Shown piece after piece: positions 1-7,400 of a DNA stretch of 10,811 nucleotides (within the stretch, counting starts at the first letter, position 1; each line of letters begins with the position of its first letter). Made by a program: the position numbers and the translations under genes. The notes under the pieces were generated by a model. It did not search any database and had not been told where the DNA came from. It saw only the letters and a list, made by a program, of their open reading frames with translations. Location: positions 20,232 through 31,042 of the forward strand of contig NPFB01000177.1 in the NCBI GenBank assembly GCA_014084085.1, given 5' to 3'. The DNA is from Hondaea fermentalgiana (taxonomy: Eukaryota > Sar > Bigyra > Thraustochytrida > Thraustochytriidae).

Positions 1-17
1 GGGGGGGGGGGGGGGGG
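1..17. repeat. Poly-G run at the window edge
   Basis: Seventeen consecutive G bases open the window, and ordinary mixed sequence follows immediately. A homopolymer of this length exactly at the edge is more likely a contig end, a gap edge or a two-colour sequencing artefact than genuine sequence, although a real G tract cannot be excluded. Confidence 0.8.
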
Positions 18-961
18 AAGCACAATCTTGGCGTCGTAGTTGGCCATGCATTGCATCCTGGCAGGCAAAAGTTATGCTACGAAAAATTTGCCTTTCTCTT
101 GTGGAGTCGAGGCACTGAATCTCTGTCTTGCTCTTGCAAGGCTCGATATGCACTCGTTTGTTGAACGTTTTCGAGCGCACACGAGTTCTTTCAGCCTTTT
201 CCTTTGTTTGTTACGAACTTACCAATGAATACGTGTTCAGAATCACCTTTTTACGACGCCGCCGAGAGTAATACATTTGCAAATGATGGCTTGAAATTGC
301 AGTGCATCATTTATTGTCCAAATAACTGATTTCCTTCGCTTGACCCCAGAACAGTGAGATTCGTGCAGAAAATGGGAAAATGGAGAGCTTCTTCATCGCA
401 CGGGCACAATTCAAAGCTAAGTCTATCGTACAAGTTTCGATGAGACAGCACGATCTTTGACGTTGTTTTCCGATATCGCGGACTGTAAAACCGAGTTGGT
501 GACTTGAAAATGGTTGTTGTTTTTTCTCAGACCAACAGGCTATACATTTGTGGGCTTTAGGTCAGTCTTTGCCAGCGTCAAGTGTACGAAACAGTGGCCA
601 TAACAAGCTCGGAGAAACCAATACGTGTGTTCCTGCGTATTTTGTCGCGCGTCAAGCCTGCAAGTCCCTGGAATGCAGTAAGAACGGCATCGTCGCTTTG
701 AAGGCTCTCAAAAACAAAATTAAGGGTCCCTGAGTTTCTTTAGAAAAAAAAAATGCGGCGAGCGAATGAGGTTAGGCCTAGATACAGCGCCGACGCTGAG
801 GAGATATCGTTCGTGCGCAGCCCAGCGTGCAGACACTGGACAGGCGAGGCGCGCCGCGAGACTCTGCGCGGCAGCGACCACGGGAAATAGAGCAGAGGGT
901 TTCTTTTGGAGAGCGCAAAACCAGCCGCGCCGTGGAGGCGAAAGCACAGAGAGAGACAACC
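18..961. other. Non-coding stretch upstream of the AP-4 sigma gene
   Basis: No convincing gene is visible here. The only open frames are about 60-80 codons, lack recognisable motifs and resemble chance frames. Bases 18-740 are relatively AT-rich, and composition shifts to GC-rich near 755, which looks like the start of the proximal promoter and 5' UTR of the gene at 962. A T-rich tract ending in CAG at 530 resembles a 3' splice site. An A10 run lies at 744-753 just before the composition shift. The far part could be the end of an unseen neighbouring gene or a 5' UTR intron. Confidence 0.55.
771..779 (+). promoter_or_regulatory. GTTAGGCCT motif upstream of the AP-4 sigma gene
   Basis: GTTAGGCCT begins 191 bases before the AP-4 sigma ATG, at the junction between AT-rich and GC-rich DNA. 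The same nine bases occur in reverse orientation at 6104-6112 inside the divergent promoter of two other genes. It contains the palindrome TAGGCCTA (773-780). A regulatory role is inferred only from position and recurrence; no factor is assigned. Confidence 0.3.
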
Positions 962-1396
962 ATGATCAAGTTCGTGCTCATGGTGAACAAGCAAGGCCAG
1001 ACGCGGCTGAGTAGCTACTACGAGTGGCTCACGATCGAGGAGAGGGGCGCGCTGGAGGCAGAAATTATCCGAAAGTGCCTCGCACGTACGGAAAATCAGT
1101 GCTCGTTCATGGAGAACCGCGGTTACAAGGTCGTGTACCGACGATACGCCTCGCTGTTTTTTATCGTTGGCGTCGACCAGGACGAGGAGAACGAACTTGG
1201 CATTCTTGAGTTCATCCACTGTCTCGTGGAGACGCTCGACAAGTACTTTAGCAACGTCTGCGAGCTCGACATTATGTTCAACCTCGAAAAAGCCCACTTC
1301 ATTCTCAACGAAATGGTTCAGAATGGTCACGTTGTCGAGGCCAACAAAGCGAATGTTCTCAAACCCATCACTATGCTTGATTCAATCAGCAAATAG
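962..1396 (+). CDS. AP4S1: AP-4 adaptor complex sigma subunit
   Basis: This is a complete 144-residue small (sigma) subunit of an adaptor-protein complex, a longin-fold protein. It joins a heterotetramer that sorts membrane cargo, in the AP-4 case at the trans-Golgi. The opening [17 protein letters not shown] is the AP-4 sigma signature, unlike the AP-1/AP-2 type start. The middle has [12 protein letters not shown] (residues 56-67), followed by [17 protein letters not shown] (101-117), the conserved sigma core that contacts the large subunit. The length equals the usual family length, so no exon seems missing. The ATG at 962 is the first in frame; the open frame extends upstream but without an ATG. 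AP-4 is a non-clathrin adaptor that many lineages have lost. No other AP-4 subunit lies nearby, as expected. Sigma-1 or sigma-2 is the alternative, judged unlikely from the N-terminus. Confidence 0.93.
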   Translation: MIKFVLMVNKQGQTRLSSYYEWLTIEERGALEAEIIRKCLARTENQCSFMENRGYKVVYRRYASLFFIVGVDQDEENELGILEFIHCLVETLDKYFSNVCELDIMFNLEKAHFILNEMVQNGHVVEANKANVLKPITMLDSISK

Positions 1397-1410
1397 TCTC
1401 TCGCTCCTTT

Positions 1411-1430
1411 TCTCTACTCTTCTCTACTCT
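1411..1430 (+). repeat. Tandem 10-base pyrimidine repeat in a 3' UTR
   Basis: TCTCTACTCT occurs twice in perfect tandem, 15 bases after the AP-4 sigma stop codon, inside a longer CU-rich stretch. It is probably simple-sequence DNA in the 3' UTR; a 3'-UTR protein-binding role is possible but unsupported. Confidence 0.7.
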
Positions 1431-1629
1431 TCTTTCTCTCTTAGGTCTGCCCAAATTTCATAGGGTGGTAGCGATCGTTCGTAGCTTGCCACGAATTTCA
1501 AGCCCGTGCAAAGGCGGTATGAGAGCAATGATAGAATGTTCGAAGCTACGCTAGGAAAGGGATTCTGAACAAGCTTGAGAAGTAATCTCTATAATAATGA
1601 AAACGATAAGGGAAGTGCTAATATATTGT

Positions 1630-1721
1630 GAAACCTGTTTGCGAAGCTCAGGATGCGTGAGATTTGGCTTTTACATGTTCATGCTTACTTGTAATGGATG
1701 GAGAAATCTGTTTACGAAGCT
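1630..1721 (+). repeat. Pair of imperfect 19-base direct repeats, 73 bases apart
   Basis: GAAACCTGTTTGCGAAGCT (1630-1648) and GAAATCTGTTTACGAAGCT (1703-1721) match at 17 of 19 positions. Similarity seems to continue weakly for about 18 more bases if one gap is allowed. This suggests an old local duplication of about 40 bases in the intergenic spacer, or a repeated 3'-UTR element. No coding potential is seen. Confidence 0.6.
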
Positions 1722-1857
1722 TTGGGAGGTTGGAGACTTGCCGAGCCCTTCATTCTTTGTAACACAAAGGTCAGAAATTGGCTTCTTCCGTTTTCATTTT
1801 TTCCTTTTAAAGGGTAGCCATCCATCTCGACACGCAAGCAAGTCATCACTCGAATAA

Positions 1858-2045
1858 TCAATTTGAAGCTGAACTTGCTACGATGCGGACGGTTTCTGCA
1901 GTCGGCATGCGAGCAAGCCCCGACAGCTTTTGGCAGGTCTGCTCCACGTCAGCATTATCCGCGCACACATGAAGACCCATTGCCTCGGCGCGAGGCGCAT
2001 CCTCTTCATGCGTCAAATCTACAAGGGTCACTTCCACAAGATCCG

Positions 2046-2083
<38 letters not shown>

Positions 2084-5000
2084 CTTGAAGGGTCCTTGAT
2101 GGCCTCAATCGTACAGCAACCGTTCTCAAACTCTACACGCACGCTCTCCGAGAGGAGAATCAAATGGATGGTGCCTGCAGCGCCACCACTACGCGTTGGC
2201 GTCGGCAATGCAAAAGGGCAAATCATGGCATCGAGACCCATGAGCCTGCGTAGGCCCGTTTGATGACCGCGTTGCAAAAGCTCGCGATCCACCTTGACAG
2301 AAGTGATTGCTCCCTCTTGAAGTTCTTGTTCCATCATGGTGATGCCTTCGGACGCGAACGCAACAAGCGTCACGGGCGCCCCTACAAAAACACCCGAAGC
2401 TGCAATGGACTGGATGCGTTCGCGGGCCGCCCAAATACGCTCCTGGAGCGAAAGGACCGACATACGGTCGGTCTGTGGTTTTTCTTGGACTTGCGCCATG
2501 CGACCAATAAGGTCCTGCGTCCGCGACTGTAGCTCTCGCAGGCTCTTGAGCGCCTCTTGGCCCTTGAGGCAATCTTCGGCGTACGGTTTCGAAAGCAACC
2601 TTTTCTCATTTTCCTGCACCCTATCGATGCGCGAAGCGCACGTGCTCATGTCTTCATCAAGCCCGACGGTGCGCTCCTCGAGCTCCGTGAAGGCTCGCAA
2701 AAGCTGACGGTCCGCTGGAGTGGACCTCGGGCCCAAAGAAGCGACTTGCTCCTCGAGACATTCAAAGCTCTCTTCCAGCAAGCTTTGCAGCTCGCCAAGT
2801 CTTGCGACCTGGCCCGTTTTTAGAGCTTCCGCCGACGAAAACGAGCTTTCAAGGCTCTTGCGTACATCGGCCAAGGCCTGAACCTGTGCATTGAACTGAA
2901 GCACTTGGTCAGCGCGCATGCGCTGCAGCGTATCCATGCCGCGACGGATGCCCTCCATGAGTCCCGTGACGTTCGACTTGGCGTGGCCGTACAAAAGAGT
3001 TTCGGAAAGCTCGTGCAGCCAGGAGCAAATGGCCAGGCTCAGTGCAGGAGGGGTGTCGGGGCTCATCAGTTTTACGCTTCGCAGCTTGCGCGGAATAGCA
3101 GTCAGCCGCGTGAGCTGTTGATTGAAATGAACCTTGAGCTCATCGAGCTGGCGCGCCGTGTCCTCCTGGTCACCGTCGTCGCCTTCCGACTCATCGTCGC
3201 GACCGTCCCTGAGTAAACCACCGTGCGCAGAATTCTCGCCGTTCAAACCGCCTCGCGCGGTTTCTGCGCCGAGAGATGCGCTCATTTTCATGATTTCTGT
3301 GCCAACGTCGCAGCGCACAATGGCAGCTTCATTGCCGCCCTGCATTGAGAGCGCGAGGTGGCCAACACCAGGTTCAACAAACACTGCAGCGCTTGCAGGA
3401 CCACTCAGCCCTCGCACGTCGGGAATGACACGAGTCAAGAGCCGCGAGACAGCTTCGACATCGAAACGGTGCGGCTTGGCCAAGTCTAACAGCCATGGCA
3501 ACCAGAGAACGTGCACGCCGCCCTCGACGCGATCCTTGCCAATAACCATGTCTGCGTGAACGACATCGCGCTCCAGCACCAAAGCTGTGGCAATGTTCAT
3601 TTGCGTGCATGCCACAAGGATCGGAGGGCGGGCATTCATCTTGAGATCCTCAATATTCGACTGCACGTGCATCGCGCTCGATCTGCGCGGGCCGCGCGCT
3701 CGCGCGACATCGCTTTCCACAAGCTGACTGTCGCCCTCGTCGCTGCCAAACTGCGTCAGTGCACCGATGCGATCGCGGCCCTCCGCGTTCTCATCAAAGT
3801 CGTCGTCCTCTTCATCATCAAATCGAAGCGTTTGTGGTTTCAGTTCGGGCGCACTTTCATTGTCGTCTCCAGCCTCGCGGCCGCGAAGATATGCAGACCG
3901 CAGCTTGGATGATAGGTTCTGCAGAGGCGAGGCGCGCGACGGCGTGTCGAGGCTTCCCCGCCCAGGCGTCAGCCCTGCCGGTCGCGACGCGCGATGCGGC
4001 GTGCGCAGGAATCCCTCAATTCCGTTGGCCGCAACATCATTTTGCAAGGTTTCTTGCACACGCAGACGCACAGGCATGCCTCCAAGAAGCGTATCGACGC
4101 GGCCTGAAGTCCATGCACGAAGAATCGCCGCGCTCCCCGTTCCTTCCACAGGAACGTACGCGATGCCGCAGGCGTGACCTGTTGGCGATGGGCCCGACGA
4201 TCGTGCGCTGCCATCGCTTCCACCGTGGCCACCACGGTGATGATGCGACGAAGGCCCGACCGTTTGCGTTGGCGCAGGGCAGTGCAAAATAGGCATCGGG
4301 CTCATCGGCGTGGAAGACTGGCTCAAAATCGACTCCGTCCACTGCATGGCGCCGCTCCATACTGACGTGTTCTCAATGCTTGGATCATGCTTGATCTCCT
4401 CCAACAAGGCAGTATGCAATGCCTTGACGTCAGGACTGTCCGCGGGAAAGCACCCAATCGGGCACAATGAGACCACCGCACCTGTGTCTACGAGAACAAA
4501 CAGCCCAAGACGACGCTCGAGCTGCAATACGCTTCGCGAAGCAACCTGTGACGTCGATGTGTGTCCCGGCGCGGCCCCAAAGCACATGGCAACACATGTG
4601 CGCTTCCGAAGCGAGCCCACAAGAACGCTTCCGCTCCACACGGGCTCGTCAAGGTCACCTGACAAATCGTAAACTCGCACCATGCCGCGGGAGTCGAGAA
4701 CAACTACGTTATTTCGAATCAAAGGATGCCACTGTGCGTCGACAATCGGGGTCTTGCTCGTCTGAAAGGTGTTTGCGTCAATGACTTCAACGCCAGCCGA
4801 GCCCACATCGAGCATCACGCTGAGCGCGTTGCCAGGCTTTCGCTCGAGCGATGTCACCGTAAAGGAAAAGGGCAAGTCGATTGGAAGACTAGCATGGCGG
4901 GTCACGAGACACGAACCCGTCCACGTTTCGCCCATGACGGGAGTCGCGTTGCCTGCAAAGTGCCCGCCCTTTTCGCAACGGAATGACCCCGAGAGCGCTC

Positions 5001-5706
5001 CATTATCCGTCCGTAGTCGGCCAGTGAGCTCGCCGTCGCGCATTGTTCCCTCGATCTCGAGGATACCAAAGCTCGTACGACCCACAGCCTTGAGCGTATA
5101 TGTGTCTGCGTCTGCGTCTGCATCAGAAGGCATCAGTGTGCCCCGAAGGCGACCGAGCGGGCTTGTCCCTGCAAGGGTTTGCCCGAGATGGCAAACAATC
5201 ACATTACGCGTCGTGGCAATAAGAAGCGACTGCTGACGCGCGTCTGCCGAGACACGCAGAACCGACTGGCCGTTCAAAGAAGGAAGCCCTGGGAAGCATC
5301 GAATGGCTCGGGTATCCCTGACTTCATCGGCATATTTTGTCACCTCAAATTCAAGCAGCCGAGTAGCATTGTGCGAGGCCTCAAGAACGATTGCACTCGA
5401 TCCACACTGCGCGACAAAGCGCTGCGTTTCCTCGGGCGAGACCTCTGCAGGTACAAGTTCATAGCGAGAGCCTGCGCGCGAGGCAGATCCTGCGCCTACC
5501 GAGGATCGCGATGACGACTTTGCGCTCACGGGCGTCCCCATGAGTCCGCTGGTGGCATCTGGCGACCGCGCAAACCCTTGCGGCGTGTCCGCCTGCGTCG
5601 GCGAACGCTGCACGCCCACGGGCGAGTCAAAGAGAAGGCTACCGCTCTTGTTGGCAAAGGCTGGGGGTGGCGTTGCCGCCACATCCGAGAACGAGAACCC
5701 CTTCAT
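1858..5706 (-). CDS. NUP88: Nup88/Nup82-like nuclear pore protein
   Basis: A 1282-residue protein from the ATG at 5706. Nup88/Nup82 is a cytoplasmic-face nucleoporin with an N-terminal beta-propeller and a C-terminal coiled coil, acting in nuclear export. Supporting features: propeller-like strands at residues 105-175 and 295-420, including DAQWHPLIRNNVVVLD (323-338), VRVYDLS (343-349) and LGLFVLVDTGAVVSLCPIG (400-418), which follow the order seen in plant and animal Nup88; VHVLWLPWLLDL (731-742); then a long helical, coiled-coil-like region (about 850-1105). The N-terminus is Ser/Pro-rich. Residues 460-690 look disordered with acidic patches. An 11-Ala run (1209-1219) and an unassigned C-terminal region (about 1106-1282) follow. 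It is much longer than the roughly 740-810 residues of animal and plant homologues. The frame stays open to 6051 and has an in-frame ATG at 6015, but that context is weak and the extension is Arg/Ala low complexity; 5706 has G at -3. No FG repeats are seen. Family assignment rests on remembered motif order, not a search. Confidence 0.7.
2049..2081 (-). repeat. CAG trinucleotide run encoding poly-alanine
   Basis: Eleven CAG units on the + strand are read on the coding strand as GCT codons, giving 11 alanines near the C-terminus of the Nup88-like protein. The purity of the repeat, with no synonymous interruptions, suggests recent expansion and likely length variation between strains. Confidence 0.9.
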
Positions 5707-5850
5707 GGCGACGCCCGCGATCTCCTCCACCTCGCCTCGCCTCGCGTACACGCCTCCGCGGCGCGCGCCTGCGCTCCTCGCCAAGCAAAGAAAGGCCTTG
5801 CCCGGGGCGTTGCCGTCGTCCTCGTTCCACGATCCCCGTCGCCCTGCCTT

Positions 5851-5874
5851 CACGCACGCACGCACGCACGCACG
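5851..5874. repeat. CACG tetranucleotide microsatellite
   Basis: Six perfect CACG units lie in the upstream region of the Nup88-like gene, about 145 bases before its start. This is simple repeat DNA prone to slippage. It directly neighbours the GGGC repeat. Confidence 0.9.
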
Positions 5875-5881
5875 CAGGAGA

Positions 5882-5905
5882 GGGCGGGCGGGCGGGCGGG
5901 CGGGC
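5882..5905 (+). repeat. GGGC tetranucleotide repeat with G-quadruplex potential
   Basis: Six perfect GGGC units give six GGG tracts separated by single C bases, the arrangement that most favours a stable parallel G-quadruplex. It lies about 180 bases upstream of the Nup88-like start, on the strand that would be the template for that gene. It could affect transcription or replication, or be inert slippage DNA. Confidence 0.85.
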
Positions 5906-6103
5906 AGGGCCGCGAGGCTCTTCGCGAGTCCGTCCGCGCGCGAGCGAGGGCCTGGCTCGTGCGCGCGCGCAGGAGCGGGCGGCCGCAGTCGGTTTGCTTG
6001 CTTTCTTTCATGCATCTGCCGCTGCCGACGGAGCCGAGATCGAGGATCCAACCACCGCGGGCTCCGGCCTATTCGCCGCGTGGCGCCGCGGCCGCGCGTG
6101 AAG

Positions 6104-6112
6104 AGGCCTAAC
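6104..6112 (-). promoter_or_regulatory. GTTAGGCCT motif in the divergent promoter
   Basis: AGGCCTAAC on the + strand is the exact reverse complement of the motif at 771-779. It lies 143 bases before the ATG of the three-TM gene and about 400 bases upstream of the Nup88-like start. A shared promoter element is possible, but two copies are weak evidence. Confidence 0.3.
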
Positions 6113-6255
6113 GGCTATTTACATCGAGTCAAGTTGCGGCGATGGGAGCGTGCCGAGCAGAGCGGAGTCGGCGATGGAGAGCCGCACTCTTGGCGGGCTG
6201 CGCTCTTCGAGGTCCGGGCTGGGGACGGGGGATCGACGCCCGCGTGAGAGCCGCC

Positions 6256-6816
6256 ATGGTGCTGGGATCGGCGACGGTGGCGCCCGCGCCGATCGCAGAG
6301 GGGTCGGGGAGCATGAAGCAACGCAGCGGCAAGAGGGGATGGAGGCAGGAATCCGAGAGAAAGGGATTCGCGCCCGTGCCGTCGCAGGGGGATGATATTG
6401 TGGAGACGATCTCTGCGGACGACATTCGAAGCAAGCTCAGCTCGGTGCAGGGCCTCGAAGCCACGCGTGAGCCGCAAGTCCTCTTCAAGAAGACCGTCTA
6501 CAAGGTCGACGTTTCTCTTGTCTACGGTCTTCTTCTTCTTGTTCTCGCACTGATCGACATCTTTGCGGTCCACAGTGAATGGGAAACCGAGGGAGTCCCG
6601 GCGAATTGGCACACTGCACTGCTTTACACTCATGTGGTATCATTCTACATGCTTGCGACCGGATTTGTTGTGTGTAACGAGACACATCAGGAGGAATACC
6701 GAAAATCAGCGCAAATCTCCCTTCTCGTCAATCTCACGGCCTTTGCTCTGAGATTGCACTACGAGCTGAGTTTTGCGGATTTTATTCCCGCGCGGTACTT
6801 TCCAGCAGCGCCTTAA
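6256..6816 (+). CDS. Small predicted membrane protein with three hydrophobic segments
   Basis: I do not recognise this 186-residue protein. The first 80 residues are polar and probably disordered, with a basic stretch KQRSGKRGWRQESERK (21-36) and an acidic, helix-prone part (46-70). Three hydrophobic segments follow: about 86-105 (LVYGLLLLVLALIDIFAV), 119-139 (HTALLYTHVVSFYMLATGFVV) and 153-172. The loops are short and the tail ends YFPAAP. It looks like a multi-pass membrane protein with a cytosolic-type N-terminus. The chosen ATG sits in GCCGCCATGG, an ideal Kozak context. An in-frame ATG at 6142, also with G at -3 and +4, would add 38 Arg/Ala/Gly-rich residues and give 224; its closeness to the TATA-like patch at 6116 makes it less likely to lie in the transcript. 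A small missing exon cannot be excluded. Confidence 0.75.
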   Translation: MVLGSATVAPAPIAEGSGSMKQRSGKRGWRQESERKGFAPVPSQGDDIVETISADDIRSKLSSVQGLEATREPQVLFKKTVYKVDVSLVYGLLLLVLALIDIFAVHSEWETEGVPANWHTALLYTHVVSFYMLATGFVVCNETHQEEYRKSAQISLLVNLTAFALRLHYELSFADFIPARYFPAAP

Positions 6817-7400
6817 CTGGTGTGTTTACGTCTGAGCGGGCGTGCGAGCATGAGAGTGTTCATTGTTTGTGAGGATGCGTTTTGTGGACAATATGTGAAG
6901 GGGATCTCGTGGCTAGACATTCCTACATTGTGGCAAAAGAGTGTGACCCTTCGGATTTCGAACGAACTGAACAGGCCTAGTGTGTTTCGATCTCGCGGTA
7001 TTCTACGATGAACAAAGTTGGCAACGAGAAGGGCGCACAATGAACGCCACATGCAGACGATGAGTGAGAAGAAACAGAAACAATCGATATACTTGTACTA
7101 CTTATAACATGTGTATACCAGCTCGAACAGCGAGAAGAAGAAAAGAAAGCTGGTAACGCATCATCAGGCACTTGAGCGCGCGTGCAGACAGTGTTGCATG
7201 CGCGCAGAGACAATCTCGTAGCACAACATGTATAGTAATCAGAATTTTGGAACAGCCGCAAGATATACTTGCTGTGCCCTCCAATTCACGTGTGGGCCTG
7301 GCTCCGCACTTTGCCTCGCACCCCGATAAGAGGCAAAGGCGAACGGCCAATTTCATTGGAAATAAAATGCTGTGGGTGGCGACAGGCGATAACGGTGGCC
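6817..7400. other. Convergent 3' spacer between the three-TM and ankyrin genes
   Basis: This 584-base spacer is comparatively AT-rich and should hold the two facing 3' UTRs. The open frames inside are short (at most about 95 codons), overlap on both strands and show no recognisable motifs. An AATAAA on the + strand is at 7361-7366; no TTTATT marking a minus-strand signal was found. AGGCCTAG at 6973-6980 resembles part of the GTTAGGCCT motif but sits downstream of a gene. No RNA gene was recognised. Confidence 0.6.
7361..7366 (+). terminator. Possible AATAAA polyadenylation signal
   Basis: This is the canonical AATAAA hexamer on the + strand. It is the only one noticed downstream of the three-TM gene, but it lies 545 bases after that stop and only 35 bases from the end of the opposing ankyrin gene. 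If used, the + transcript would run nearly the full spacer. It may equally be chance. Confidence 0.25.

Larger units (their letters stand above)
1397..1857. other. Convergent 3' spacer between the AP-4 sigma and Nup88-like genes
   Basis: This 461-base spacer must hold the 3' UTRs and polyadenylation sites of both converging genes. It starts with a strongly pyrimidine-rich tract (about 1396-1442) and then becomes AT-rich. I found no AATAAA on the + strand and no TTTATT (minus-strand signal) here; AATAAT near 1591 is the closest variant. Small frames within it, such as 1597-1857 (+), lack recognisable features. A pair of similar 19-base direct repeats is listed separately. Confidence 0.6.
5707..6255. 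promoter_or_regulatory. Divergent promoter region between the Nup88-like and three-TM genes
   Basis: This 549-base spacer separates the starts of two genes transcribed away from each other and should contain both promoters and 5' UTRs. It is extremely GC-rich and carries CACG and GGGC microsatellites (5851-5905). The motif AGGCCTAAC (6104-6112) is followed by an AT-richer patch, TATTTACA (6116-6123), the best TATA-like candidate for the + strand gene. Frames extend through it on both strands but translate to Arg/Ala/Gly/Pro low complexity, as expected for GC-rich non-coding DNA. Transcription starts cannot be fixed from sequence alone. Confidence 0.6.

Noticed and set aside
740..1330. 196-codon minus-strand frame across the AP-4 sigma gene
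   Set aside because: The + strand frame is a clear AP-4 sigma subunit of the right length; the antisense frame is its shadow.
1397..1443. Pyrimidine tract ending in TTAG after the AP-4 sigma stop, resembling a splice or trans-splice acceptor
   Set aside because: The AP-4 sigma protein is already complete, and the next gene downstream is on the opposite strand, so there is no + strand exon for the acceptor to serve.
1480..1550. Eight-base inverted repeat CGTAGCTT ... AAGCTACG in the convergent spacer
   Set aside because: The arms are short and separated by 55 bases, which is easily expected by chance.
5707..6051. N-terminal extension of the Nup88-like frame, including an ATG at 6015
   Set aside because: The extra residues are Arg/Ala/Pro low complexity encoded partly by the CACG and GGGC microsatellites. 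The ATG at 6015 has C at -3, while 5706 has a better context. It cannot be fully excluded.
5540..6247. 235-codon + strand frame through the divergent spacer and the Nup88 N-terminus
   Set aside because: The translation is Arg/Gly/Ala low complexity driven by GC-rich repeats, with no motif.
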